DNA of 64,000 nt from Dechloromonas denitrificans (GTDB taxonomy: Bacteria > Pseudomonadota > Gammaproteobacteria > Burkholderiales > Rhodocyclaceae). Position 1 is the stretch's first letter. Every line of letters begins with the position of its first letter. The stretch spans positions 2,356,001 through 2,420,000 of the forward strand of contig NZ_CP075185.1 of NCBI RefSeq assembly GCF_020510685.1, read 5' to 3'. The notes under the pieces were generated by a model. That model did no database searches and was not told the DNA's origin. It saw nothing but the letters and a program-made list of their open reading frames with translations. The translations under genes and the position numbers were made by a program. Of this stretch, positions 1-7,886 are shown one piece after another.

Positions 1-447
1 AATTTCGGCGCTCGGCTTGACATTGAGATAGATACCGTCGGAGCCGCCGCCGAGCGGTGTGTCGTGGAAGACGAAGAAGGCCAGCTGGGCGAAGGCCAGG
101 GTCACCATGATGAAGTAGATGCCCCGGGTGCGCAGCACGAATAGACCGACGAACAGCGCCACCAGCGCCGATAGCAGGACCGATGCCGGAAAGACCAGCC
201 ACAGGCTGGCCGCTTCGTACTTCGGACTCAATTGGGCGACGGCATAAGCCGCCACGCCGAAATAGGCGGCATGACCGAAACTGACCAGGCCGGTAAACCC
301 GACCAGCAGATCGAGGCTCATCGCGAAGATTGCCAGAACCAGCGTCTTGGCGATCAACTCGACATAGAAGGATTCGCCGGTCAGCGGCACGCCGGCGAGA
401 ATCGCCAGGACGAGCAGCTTGAGAATCAGGGAAGCTTGAGCATTCAT
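1..447 (-). CDS. livM: Branched-chain-type ABC transporter permease LivM, C-terminus cut by window edge
   Basis: Inner-membrane permease of a branched-chain amino acid (HAAT) family ABC importer. The visible 149 residues start with MNAQASL and are highly hydrophobic. They carry the LivM-type signature around residues 40-65 (MSLDLLVGFTGLVSFGHAA), followed by further membrane segments. The frame runs off the left edge, so the C-terminal half and the expected ATPase genes livG and livF would lie outside. It starts 3 bases after the livH stop, in one operon with livH, the binding protein and a ring-cleavage dioxygenase. That context suggests the transported ligand is an aromatic acid rather than an amino acid; this is inference. 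An ATG 6 bases further in is an alternative start. Confidence 0.9.
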   Translation of the reverse strand, partial: MNAQASLILKLLVLAILAGVPLTGESFYVELIAKTLVLAIFAMSLDLLVGFTGLVSFGHAAYFGVAAYAVAQLSPKYEAASLWLVFPASVLLSALVALFVGLFVLRTRGIYFIMVTLAFAQLAFFVFHDTPLGGGSDGIYLNVKPSAEI

Positions 448-450
448 TTC

Positions 451-1317
451 TCAGCCTTTCTTGAAGATGCCTTCGGGGCGCCACAGCAGCACGGCGGCCA
501 TCACCAGATAGACGACCATGCCGGACAGTTCGGGCAGCAGAACCTTGCCGAAGGTGTCGGCGAAGCCGACGATGAGCGCCGCCGCCAGGGCTCCCCAAAC
601 CGAACCGATGCCGCCGATGACGACGATGACGAAGGAGATGATCAGCACGTGATTGCCCATGTTCGGAAAGACCGAGGAAATCGGCGAGGCCAACATGCCG
701 GCCAGCGCGGCCAGCGCGACGCCGAGCGCGAAGACGACGCGGTAGATCATGTTGATATTGATGCCGAGCGCCTCGACCATGGTCCGGTCGTGATTGCCGG
801 CGCGAATCATCATGCCCAGCCGGGTGCGCTGGATGACCAGGTAAAGGGCGATGGCCAGGACAATGCAGACGGCCGAGATGACCAGGCGGTACACCGGATA
901 GTTCAGCACCTCGGTCAGCGGAATCGACCCGCCGAACATCGCCGGGATTTCGACGCCATGAACTTCGTCGCCGACCAGCAGGCTGCGCACTTCCTCGAAG
1001 ACCAGAATCAGACCGTAGGTCAGCAGCACCTGTTCGAGGTGATCACGTTTGTAAAGATGGGCGAACAGCGCCCATTCGAGAAAGGCGCCGAAGAGCAGCG
1101 CCAGCGGAATACCGAGCAGGATGGCCGAGAACAGGCTACCGGTGGAACTGGCCAGGACGAAAGCGAGGTAGGCGCCGATCATGTAGAAACTGCCGTGCGC
1201 CAGATTGATGATGCCCATGATGCCGAAAACCAGCGTCAGACCGCTTGCCACCAGGAACAGGAGCAATCCGTACTGCAGCGAGTTCAACGTCTGGATCAGG
1301 AAGGAAGCGAAATCCAT
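451..1317 (-). CDS. livH: Branched-chain-type ABC transporter permease LivH
   Basis: First permease subunit of the HAAT-type importer, 288 residues, the normal length for LivH. It has about eight hydrophobic segments. The family hallmark near residues 23-50 (ASGLTLVFGIMGIINLAHG) is intact and the protein ends with the common RPEGIFKKG. It would pair with LivM to form the membrane channel energised by LivG/LivF. Gene order binding protein-livH-livM with short gaps (71 and 3 bases) indicates one transcript. Its place downstream of a catechol 2,3-dioxygenase supports a role in aromatic acid import, by context only. Confidence 0.92.
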   Translation of the reverse strand: MDFASFLIQTLNSLQYGLLLFLVASGLTLVFGIMGIINLAHGSFYMIGAYLAFVLASSTGSLFSAILLGIPLALLFGAFLEWALFAHLYKRDHLEQVLLTYGLILVFEEVRSLLVGDEVHGVEIPAMFGGSIPLTEVLNYPVYRLVISAVCIVLAIALYLVIQRTRLGMMIRAGNHDRTMVEALGININMIYRVVFALGVALAALAGMLASPISSVFPNMGNHVLIISFVIVVIGGIGSVWGALAAALIVGFADTFGKVLLPELSGMVVYLVMAAVLLWRPEGIFKKG

Positions 1318-1388
1318 GTGAGTCCCCGATCCGGCAGGCCTTGGCCTGCCGGACTGCTAATAACCGAAAAGGGAAAAGGCCGGCAAGC

Positions 1389-2564
1389 TCAGATCTTGCA
1401 GCCGCGTGCCGGATCGGCCAGTGCCTTGACGGCGGTACTGAGCACCTTGTTCTGTCCCCCCTGCACTTCGCGCAGATAGATGTCCTGCACCGGGTTGTGC
1501 GCCCGCGACAAGGTGAATGCGCCGCGCGGGCTGTCGATCCGGGCCGCCTCCATGCCCTTGATCACCACATCCTGCTTCGCGGCGTCGCCAGCCGCGGCGC
1601 TCAAGCCGGCCTGGTAGAGCTGGGCGGCGTCGTAACCCTGCACGGCATAGACATCCGGCTGCATCTTGTAGGCCTTCACGTAGCCGAGCCGGAAGGCGGA
1701 ATCCTTCTTGTTGTCGAGGCCGTCGGCGTAATGCAGCGTGGTCTGCACCCCCTTGCCGGCCTCACCCATCGCATCGAGGTTGCCATCGGTCAGGAAGCCG
1801 GGACCGTAGAGCGGAATGCTGTTCTTCAAGCCGGCGGCGGTGTAATCCTTGACGAACTTGGCGGCGCCGGCCCCGGCGAAAAAGACGAACACGGCATCCG
1901 GTTTCAGCGCGGCGATTTCCGTCAGAAAAGGCTGGAACTCGACGTTCGGGAAGGGCAAGGTCATGTCCTTGACGACCTTGCCGCCGCCCTTTTCGAAGGC
2001 CTCCTTGAAGCCCTCGACGGATTGCAACCCGAAGGAATACTTCCAGGTAACGGTGACCACTTTTTTCATCCCCTTCTGCGCCACCACCTGCCCCATGGCG
2101 TAGGCCGGCTGCCAGGCGGAAAAGGAAGAGCGAAAGACGTTGGCAGCGCAGAGCGGGCCGGTGATTTCATCGGCCCCGGCATTCGGCACGATGAGCAGGG
2201 TCTTGTTCTCGCGGGCAACCTTGGCCATGGCCAGGGCGACGCCGGAATGCACGGTGCCGACCAGAACATCGACCTTGTCGCGCTTGACCAGCTTGTTGGC
2301 GTTTTCGGTCGCCTTGGCCGGGTCGGATTCGTCGTCCACCGTGTAGTACTCGATTTCACGGCCGGCCAGCTTGCCGCCGTTTTCCGCGACATATTGCTTG
2401 AATCCGTTGGTGATGGCATTGCCCAGCGCGGCGTAGGTACCGGTATAGGGCAGCATGAAGCCGATCTTGACCTTGCCTTCCGGAGCGGCCTGCGCCGCCA
2501 GGCCGGCGGTCGCCAGGGCCACACCGAGAATCAGCTTGCCTAGCGCATTGATCTTGTATGTCAT
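1389..2564 (-). CDS. Periplasmic ligand-binding protein of HAAT-type ABC importer
   Basis: Type I periplasmic binding protein (LivK/Peripla_BP_6 fold), 391 residues. A signal peptide is clear: a charged start (MTYKIN), a hydrophobic core (residues 10-24) and an Ala-rich cleavage region ending AAQA near residue 27. The mature part begins with VKIGFMLPYTGTYAALG, the usual first ligand-binding strand and loop. The ligand cannot be read from sequence. Relatives next to benzoate or other aromatic genes bind aromatic acids, and this operon starts with a ring-cleavage dioxygenase, so benzoate or a methyl/hydroxybenzoate is the most likely ligand. It lies 66 bases downstream of that dioxygenase gene and 71 bases upstream of livH. 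Confidence 0.9.
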   Translation of the reverse strand: MTYKINALGKLILGVALATAGLAAQAAPEGKVKIGFMLPYTGTYAALGNAITNGFKQYVAENGGKLAGREIEYYTVDDESDPAKATENANKLVKRDKVDVLVGTVHSGVALAMAKVARENKTLLIVPNAGADEITGPLCAANVFRSSFSAWQPAYAMGQVVAQKGMKKVVTVTWKYSFGLQSVEGFKEAFEKGGGKVVKDMTLPFPNVEFQPFLTEIAALKPDAVFVFFAGAGAAKFVKDYTAAGLKNSIPLYGPGFLTDGNLDAMGEAGKGVQTTLHYADGLDNKKDSAFRLGYVKAYKMQPDVYAVQGYDAAQLYQAGLSAAAGDAAKQDVVIKGMEAARIDSPRGAFTLSRAHNPVQDIYLREVQGGQNKVLSTAVKALADPARGCKI

Positions 2565-2630
2565 TTGTCTCGTCCTTGTTCTAATGGGTTCTGCAGAAAA
2601 TCAGATGAAACGGCCGCCGACGCGTCCCTC

Positions 2631-3560
2631 TCAGGTGACGACGCTCAGGAAGCGTTCGTTGAGCTGGCGGTCGTGATAGAAAATTCCGGTGCCGACCTCC
2701 GCGAAGGTCCACGTCTTGGTCGGGTAATCGGGATAGGTTTCATAGCCCTGGGCAAACGTCTCGAAGCGGTTGCCAGAGGGGTCGAAGGCATAGATCGTCG
2801 CGCCGCGGGTAATGCCGTGGCGGGTCGGGCCGATGTCGATGGGCACGCGGTTCATCGACATCAGGTCGGCGGCGCGCAGCACCTTCTCCCAGCTTTGCAG
2901 CAGGAAGGAAATGTGATGCAGCTTGTTCGGTTCCGGATGCCGAACAAAGGCCAGGTCATGCGCCTTGTGACCGCACGAGATGAAGATCGCCAGCAGCGAT
3001 TCGCCGTCTTCGAGCAAGACGCGTTCGACCAGGTAGAAACCAAGAACTTCGGTAAATAGCTTGAGATTGCCGTCGATGTCCGGCCCATAGAGCAGCGCAT
3101 GGTCGAAGCGGATCGGCGCCATGCCGTGTTCGGCCTCGGCCGTCCACGGATCGGGATTGGTGTCGGATTGGCTGTTGCCGACACAGGTTTTCTCGGCATA
3201 CAGCTCGACAGTGTGGCCGGTCGGAATCACGAAGCGCACGCGTTCGCCGGTTTCCAGCAGATCGCCGGCCGCCATGCGCTCGGTCTTGACGCCATAAGCC
3301 TGCAGATCGGCATCGAGCTTTTCCAGCGTCGCCCGGTCACGCACCTTGAAACCGATGAAATCCATGCCGGCGCTCTCGGCCTGACGCAGGATGACGCTGT
3401 GGTGATCGTGCTCGTCCCAGGCCTTGAAATAGACCCGCCCGGCGGCGTCACGGCCGGTTTCGACCAAGCCCAGGACATTTCCGTAGAAATGGATGCTTTC
3501 GTCCATGTCCAGCACGCGCACTTGCACGTGGCCGGGGCGCATTACACCGGTTGTTGCCAT
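2631..3560 (-). CDS. xylE: Catechol 2,3-dioxygenase (extradiol ring cleavage, XylE type)
   Basis: Opens catechol between C2 and C3 to 2-hydroxymuconic semialdehyde, the first step of meta cleavage. It has 309 residues against 307 in XylE. It is a two-domain vicinal-oxygen-chelate protein; the metal-binding C-terminal domain keeps the expected Fe(II) ligands H154 (in FDHALLYG), H215/H216 (KLHHISF) and E267 (GNRFETFA). I chose ATG 3560 because GAGGAGC precedes it. The open frame extends upstream to 3857, but that part is unlike the family. It is the first gene of the leftward operon with the aromatic-type ABC importer and is fired from the divergent promoter region it shares with benA. No catechol 1,2-dioxygenase is present, so benzoate carbon should flow into meta cleavage. 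Confidence 0.93.
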   Translation of the reverse strand: MATTGVMRPGHVQVRVLDMDESIHFYGNVLGLVETGRDAAGRVYFKAWDEHDHHSVILRQAESAGMDFIGFKVRDRATLEKLDADLQAYGVKTERMAAGDLLETGERVRFVIPTGHTVELYAEKTCVGNSQSDTNPDPWTAEAEHGMAPIRFDHALLYGPDIDGNLKLFTEVLGFYLVERVLLEDGESLLAIFISCGHKAHDLAFVRHPEPNKLHHISFLLQSWEKVLRAADLMSMNRVPIDIGPTRHGITRGATIYAFDPSGNRFETFAQGYETYPDYPTKTWTFAEVGTGIFYHDRQLNERFLSVVT

Positions 3561-3753
3561 TCGTTTGCTCCTCGTTTGAATGTCGGGATTGCCGTATCGC
3601 TTCGGATTCCTCCGGGGATTAGGCCGGCCGGTGGCCGGAGTGAACTTCCGGCGCTGTCTTTTGCTGCTGACATACCCGCGAGTCTCCGTTGGTTTATGAA
3701 TTTTGTGCCTGCCCGGGCCGGGCGGGTGAGCCCCCGGGAAGAATATGGAGCGT

Positions 3754-3817
3754 AGATTAGTGGCGATACCGCCCCTGCAATATCCGGTTTCTGCAGGACT
3801 TCTATCCGTTTTATGCA
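3754..3817 (-). promoter_or_regulatory. Leftward promoter with two XylS/BenR-type boxes
   Basis: Read on the minus strand, there are two direct 15-base boxes matching TGCA-N6-GGATA exactly, at 3817-3803 and 3795-3781, separated by 7 bases. The proximal box is followed after 21 bases by TAATCT (3759-3754), a good -10 hexamer. This is the layout known for the XylS-activated Pm promoter, where the proximal box abuts the -35 position. It would drive the catechol dioxygenase-ABC transporter operon, giving a leader of roughly 190 bases. The boxes are seen directly; regulator identity is inferred from the linked XylS/BenR homologue. Confidence 0.85.
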
Positions 3818-3830
3818 ATTGATTAACTAA

Positions 3831-3894
3831 TGCAGAATCCGGATACAGATACTGCACAAACTGGATATTTCGCCCGCTCTCCGCTCCCTACCAT
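3831..3894 (+). promoter_or_regulatory. Rightward (benA) promoter with two XylS/BenR-type boxes
   Basis: Two direct boxes matching TGCA-N6-GGATA exactly lie at 3831-3845 and 3853-3867, again 7 bases apart. Exactly 21 bases after the proximal box stands TACCAT (3889-3894), a plausible -10 for the benABCD operon whose first ATG is at 3931. Box count, orientation and spacing mirror the leftward promoter, so the four boxes form a symmetric divergent control region. In the characterised Pm promoter the two half-sites are one base closer (21 rather than 22 start to start). Confidence 0.87.
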
Positions 3895-3930
3895 GCGATC
3901 TCCGTGCAAATAACAAAGGAGACTCCGGTC

Positions 3931-5271
3931 ATGAGTATTACCAAGGATTATCTGGACGCCCTCGTCGAGAAGGACGAGGCAAAGGGCCTGTTCCGCTGCA
4001 AGCGGGAAATGTTTACCAATGAGGAACTGTTCGAACTCGAGATGAAGCACATCTTCGAGGGCAACTGGATTTATCTGGCCCACGACAGTCAGCTGCCCAA
4101 GGTCAACGACTACTACACGACGAAAATCGGCCGGCAGCCGGTCTTCATCACCCGCAACAAGGACGGCCAGCTCAATGCCTTCATCAACGCCTGCGCCCAC
4201 CGCGGGGCCACGCTCGCCCGCTACAAGCGCGGCAACAAGGGCAGCTTCACCTGCCCGTTCCACGGCTGGACATTCAACAATTCCGGCAAGCTGCTGAAGA
4301 TCAAGGACCCGACCGACACCGGCTACCCTGCCGCCTTCAATTGCGACGGCTCGCACGATCTGAAGAAACTGGCGCGCTTCGAGTCCTACAAGGGCTTCCT
4401 GTTCGGCAGCCTGAAGGCCGATGTGCAGCCGCTGACCGAATTCCTCGGCGAATCGACCAAGATCATCGACATGATTGTCGACCAGTCGCCGGACGGCCTG
4501 GAAGTGCTGCGCGGCGCCTCGACCTACGTTTACGAAGGCAACTGGAAGCTGCAAGCCGAGAATGGTGCGGACGGCTATCACGTCACCGCCACCCACTGGA
4601 ATTACGCAGCCACCCAGGGCCAGCGCAAGGAAAAAGACTGCGGCGACGACATCCGTGCGATGAGTGCCGGCGGCTGGGCGAAAAAGGGCGGCGGCTCCTA
4701 TTCCTTCGAAAACGGCCACTTGTTGCTGTGGACGCGCTGGGACAATCCGGAAGACCGTCCGCTGCACCATGTCCGCGACGAACTCGTCGGCAAGTACGGT
4801 GAAGCCCGCGCCAACTGGATGATCAACAACTCGCGCAATCTCTGCCTGTACCCCAACGTCTATCTGATGGACCAGTTCAGTTCGCAGATCCGCGTCTTCC
4901 GCCCGCTGTCGGTCGATCGCACCGAAGTCACCATCTACTGCATCGCCCCCAAGGGCGAAGCGCCCGAGGCTCGCGCCCACCGCATCCGCCAGTACGAGGA
5001 TTTCTTCAACGCCTCAGGCATGGCGACGCCGGACGATCTGGAAGAGTTTCGCGCCTGCCAGGAAGGCTTCATGGGCCGTTCCTACGAATGGAACGACATC
5101 TCCCGGGGCGCCGCGCACTGGGTCAAGGGGCCCGATGCCGAAGCCGACACGATCGGCCTGAAGCCGCTGCTCAGCGGGGTCAAGGTCGAGGATGAAGGAC
5201 TTTATGTCGTCCAGCACAGCTATTGGCTGGAGCAGATGCAGAAGGCCCGGGCGGCCGAAGAACAAGCATAA
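3931..5271 (+). CDS. benA: Benzoate/toluate 1,2-dioxygenase, large (alpha) subunit
   Basis: Catalytic subunit of a Rieske non-haem iron oxygenase that dihydroxylates benzoate to the cis-1,2-diol carboxylate; 446 residues, like BenA/XylX (about 450). The Rieske [2Fe-2S] motif is C88-x-H90 and C108-x2-H111 (CAHRG ... CPFHGW). The mononuclear iron site is seen in [14 protein letters not shown], with H217 and H222 as ligands and D214 as bridging residue. ATG 3931 is chosen over the in-frame upstream start because AAAGGAG lies 8-14 bases before it. First gene of benABCD, 12 bases before benB. Benzoate versus methylbenzoate as main substrate cannot be told from sequence. Confidence 0.94.
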   Translation: MSITKDYLDALVEKDEAKGLFRCKREMFTNEELFELEMKHIFEGNWIYLAHDSQLPKVNDYYTTKIGRQPVFITRNKDGQLNAFINACAHRGATLARYKRGNKGSFTCPFHGWTFNNSGKLLKIKDPTDTGYPAAFNCDGSHDLKKLARFESYKGFLFGSLKADVQPLTEFLGESTKIIDMIVDQSPDGLEVLRGASTYVYEGNWKLQAENGADGYHVTATHWNYAATQGQRKEKDCGDDIRAMSAGGWAKKGGGSYSFENGHLLLWTRWDNPEDRPLHHVRDELVGKYGEARANWMINNSRNLCLYPNVYLMDQFSSQIRVFRPLSVDRTEVTIYCIAPKGEAPEARAHRIRQYEDFFNASGMATPDDLEEFRACQEGFMGRSYEWNDISRGAAHWVKGPDAEADTIGLKPLLSGVKVEDEGLYVVQHSYWLEQMQKARAAEEQA

Positions 5272-5283
5272 GGAGACAACAGC

Positions 5284-5772
5284 ATGAGTATTTCCTACGA
5301 AAACGTTTGCGCCTTCCTCTACCGTGAAGCCCGCTATCTCGACGACCGCGACTGGGACAGCTGGCTTGCCCTGTACGCGGAAACCGCCTCGTTCTGGGTG
5401 CCGTCATGGGACGACGACGGCGAACTGACCACCGATCCGCAATCCGAGATTTCGCTGATCTGGTACGGCCGCCGCGCCGGCCTCGAAGACCGCGTCTTCC
5501 GCATCCGCACGGAACGCTCGAGCGCGACCATTCCGGACACCCGAACCTCGCATCATCTGAGCAATATCGAAATCATCGAGCAGGCCGACGGCATCTGCCG
5601 GTTGCGCTTCAACTGGCACACCATGAGCGTGCGCTATAACTGCACCGATCATTTCTGCGGCACCAGTTTCTACACCCTCGATGTTTCCGGCAGCAGCCCG
5701 CTCATCAAGGAAAAGAAGGTGGTTCTGAAGACTGACTATATTCGTCACGTCATCGACGTTTACCACCTCTGA
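5284..5772 (+). CDS. benB: Benzoate/toluate 1,2-dioxygenase, small (beta) subunit
   Basis: Structural beta subunit of the ring-hydroxylating oxygenase, 162 residues as in BenB/XylY. It begins MSISYENVCAFLYREARYLD, typical of the family, and contains WYGRRAGLEDRVFRIRT, the conserved region after the first helices. It has no cofactor of its own and assembles with BenA as a hexamer. It follows benA by 12 bases with AAGGAGA as ribosome-binding site and is separated from benC by 86 bases holding a hairpin. Confidence 0.93.
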   Translation: MSISYENVCAFLYREARYLDDRDWDSWLALYAETASFWVPSWDDDGELTTDPQSEISLIWYGRRAGLEDRVFRIRTERSSATIPDTRTSHHLSNIEIIEQADGICRLRFNWHTMSVRYNCTDHFCGTSFYTLDVSGSSPLIKEKKVVLKTDYIRHVIDVYHL

Positions 5773-5780
5773 TAACAGGC

Positions 5781-5805
5781 GGCCTCCCCCTTTGCGGGGA
5801 AGGCC
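5781..5805 (+). other. Hairpin between benB and benC
   Basis: An inverted repeat forms a GC-rich stem (GGCCT and four C paired with GGGG and AGGCC, one bulged A) with a TTTG-containing loop. It sits 8 bases after the benB stop inside the presumed benABCD transcript and has no run of T after it. It is more likely an RNA processing or stability element, or a partial attenuator, than a full terminator. Confidence 0.5.
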
Positions 5806-5858
5806 TCGCGGGGGAAGCATGAATGCCCCCTGCGCCGCCGACAACAACGGAGACACCC

Positions 5859-6866
5859 ATGACCCACCAGATCGCCCTCAATTTCGAAGATGGCGTCACC
5901 CGTTTCATCGACTGCAAGCCGACGGAGACGGTGGCCGATGCCGCCTACCGCCAGAGCATCAACGTTCCGATCGATTGCCGCGACGGGGCCTGCGGCACCT
6001 GCACATGCTTCGTCGAAGCCGGCGAATTCACCATGGGCGAATACATCGAGGACGCCCTCAGCCAGGCCGCTGCGGCCGAGGGCTATGCATTGAGCTGCCA
6101 GATGTACCCGAAGAGCGACTGCGTGCTCCGCATTCCGGCCTCTTCCGAAGTGTGCAAGACCAGACAGGCCAATTTCAGCGCCACCATCAGCGAAGTTCGC
6201 CAACTCTCCGCCAGCACGCTCTCGTTGACGCTGCACGGCGAAGCGCTCAACAAGCTGGCTTTCCTGCCCGGCCAGTACGCTAACCTCCAGGTGCCGGGCA
6301 GCGACCAGCACCGGGCCTATTCCTTCAGCTCGATGCCGCGGGACGGCAGCGTTTCCTTCCTCATCCGCAATGTTCCCGGCGGTCTGATGAGCGGCTTCCT
6401 GCGCGAGCGCGCCCAAGTCGGCGACAGCATGGTCCTGGCCGGGCCGCTCGGCTCCTTCTACCTGCGCGACATCCGCCGGCCGGTGCTGATGCTGGCCGGC
6501 GGCACCGGCCTGGCGCCCTTCCTCGCCATGCTCGCCAAGGTCGTCGCCGCAGGCGGCAGTGCCCATCCCATCCACCTGATCTACGGGGTCAATAGCGATA
6601 CCGACCTGGTCGAGGTCGACAAACTTGCTGCCTTTGCCGATGCGCTGCCCAACTTCACCTACGCGCTGGTGGTGGTCAGCCCGGACAGCACCCGGCCGAG
6701 AAAAGGCTACGTCACGCAGCACATCGACGCGGCGCAGCTCAACGACGGCGATGTCGACATCTACCTGTGCGGTCCGCCGCCGATGGTCGAAGCGGTGACG
6801 CAAACCATGCGCGAGCGGGCCATCCATCCGGCCAGCTTCCACTACGAAAAATTCGCTGCCGCCTGA
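5859..6866 (+). CDS. benC: Benzoate dioxygenase reductase component (ferredoxin-FAD-NADH)
   Basis: Passes electrons from NADH to the BenAB oxygenase; 335 residues, close to BenC (about 338). Domain order: a plant-type [2Fe-2S] ferredoxin (residues 1-95, cysteines in CRDGACGTCTC plus a fourth in ALSCQ), an FAD-binding barrel (residues 105-200, RAYSFSS is the flavin motif) and an NAD-binding domain (residues 205-335, LAGGTGLAPF and CGPPPMV). I start at ATG 5859; an in-frame ATG 12 codons upstream lacks homologous sequence. It is followed by benD after 30 bases. Confidence 0.94.
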   Translation: MTHQIALNFEDGVTRFIDCKPTETVADAAYRQSINVPIDCRDGACGTCTCFVEAGEFTMGEYIEDALSQAAAAEGYALSCQMYPKSDCVLRIPASSEVCKTRQANFSATISEVRQLSASTLSLTLHGEALNKLAFLPGQYANLQVPGSDQHRAYSFSSMPRDGSVSFLIRNVPGGLMSGFLRERAQVGDSMVLAGPLGSFYLRDIRRPVLMLAGGTGLAPFLAMLAKVVAAGGSAHPIHLIYGVNSDTDLVEVDKLAAFADALPNFTYALVVVSPDSTRPRKGYVTQHIDAAQLNDGDVDIYLCGPPPMVEAVTQTMRERAIHPASFHYEKFAAA

Positions 6867-6896
6867 ATGGCGGTCAGCCAGGCAAAGGAAGACAGC

Positions 6897-7673
6897 ATGC
6901 AAAATCGTTTTGAAAACCAGGTTGCCGTGATCACCGGCGCCGGACAGGGCATCGGTCGCCGGGTCGCCGAACGGATGGCCGCCGAACGGGGCCGGCTCGT
7001 TCTGGTCGACCGGGCCGAGATCGTCCATGAAGTCGCCGAGGAACTGAAAAAACAGACCGAGGTCATTTCGCTGACCGCCGATCTGGAAAAATTCGCCGAT
7101 TGCCAGCGCGTCATGGACGCCGCCAAGCAAGCTTACGGTCGCCTCGACATCCTGATCAACAATGTCGGCGGCACCATTTGGGCCAAACCCTACGAGCACT
7201 ACGCCGAAGAGGAGATCGAAGCGGAAGTCCGGCGCTCACTCTTCCCAACCCTGTGGTGCTGCCGGGCCGCCCTTCCTTACATGCTCGAACATGGTAAGGG
7301 AAGCATCGTCAATGTCTCGTCGATCGCTACCCGCGGCGTCAACCGCGTTCCTTACGGTGCCGCCAAAGGCGGCGTCAACGCCCTGACGGGCTGCCTCGCC
7401 TTCGAAAACGGTGAACGCGGCATCCGCGTCAACGCTACCGCGCCGGGCGGAACCGAAGCCCCGCCGCGCCGCGTTCCCCGCAACGCCAACCCGCAAAGCG
7501 AGCAGGAAAAGATCTGGTATCAGCAGATCGTCGATCAGTCGGTGAACAGCAGCCTGATGAAGCGGTACGGCACGCTGGACGAGCAAACGGCGGCAATCCT
7601 CTTCCTCGCTTCTGACGAGTCTTCCTACATCACCGGGACGGTCCTGCCGGTTGGCGGTGGCGACCTCGGCTAG
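6897..7673 (+). CDS. benD: 1,6-dihydroxycyclohexa-2,4-diene-1-carboxylate dehydrogenase
   Basis: Oxidises and decarboxylates the cis-diol made by BenABC to catechol using NAD+. Short-chain dehydrogenase, 258 residues. It shows the cofactor motif TGAGQGIG (residues 14-21), NNVGG, the catalytic serine in VSSIA, and YGAAK with the catalytic Tyr and Lys. ATG 6897 has AAGGAAG upstream; the in-frame ATG directly behind the benC stop is less likely. It closes the benABCD operon, followed by a strong hairpin at 7699-7729. Confidence 0.93.
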   Translation: MQNRFENQVAVITGAGQGIGRRVAERMAAERGRLVLVDRAEIVHEVAEELKKQTEVISLTADLEKFADCQRVMDAAKQAYGRLDILINNVGGTIWAKPYEHYAEEEIEAEVRRSLFPTLWCCRAALPYMLEHGKGSIVNVSSIATRGVNRVPYGAAKGGVNALTGCLAFENGERGIRVNATAPGGTEAPPRRVPRNANPQSEQEKIWYQQIVDQSVNSSLMKRYGTLDEQTAAILFLASDESSYITGTVLPVGGGDLG

Positions 7674-7698
7674 CCGCCGCAACATTTCGACACCCCGA

Positions 7699-7729
7699 CG
7701 TGCCAATCGGCTGACTGCCGATTGGCACG
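7699..7729 (+). terminator. Terminator-like hairpin after benD
   Basis: A perfect 12-base-pair inverted repeat (CGTGCCAATCGG with its complement) surrounds a 7-base loop, 25 bases after the benD stop. It is followed by only three T, so termination may be weak or partly Rho-dependent. It separates benABCD from the regulator gene, whose own promoter would lie in the AT-rich stretch 7745-7870. Confidence 0.75.
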
Positions 7730-7886
7730 TTTCGCATCCGCCTTCGTTTTCACCCGATAATATTTTTTAGGTAAATAGATTCACCATGTCGTAAAATCGA
7801 GATTGTTGCGAATTATCGATAATATCCGCAGTCATCCGTTCCGGAACTGCCCGATGCTGTCTTAACGATAGAAAGGAGCGCCGACC

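Noticed and set aside
232-1479. 415-codon rightward open frame over livH/livM
   Set aside because: Gln/Asp/His/Arg-rich antisense shadow of genuine permease genes; no ribosome-binding site or family.
3823-4980. 385-codon leftward open frame over benA
   Set aside because: Antisense shadow of a clear Rieske oxygenase gene in high-GC DNA.
5760-7199. 479-codon leftward open frame over benC/benD
   Set aside because: Antisense to two well-supported genes; composition typical of shadow frames.
7722-7736. Possible sigma-54 promoter upstream of benR (TGGCAC ... GCA)
   Set aside because: The GG and GC elements are 8 rather than 10 bases apart, and TGGCAC is one arm of the benD terminator hairpin.
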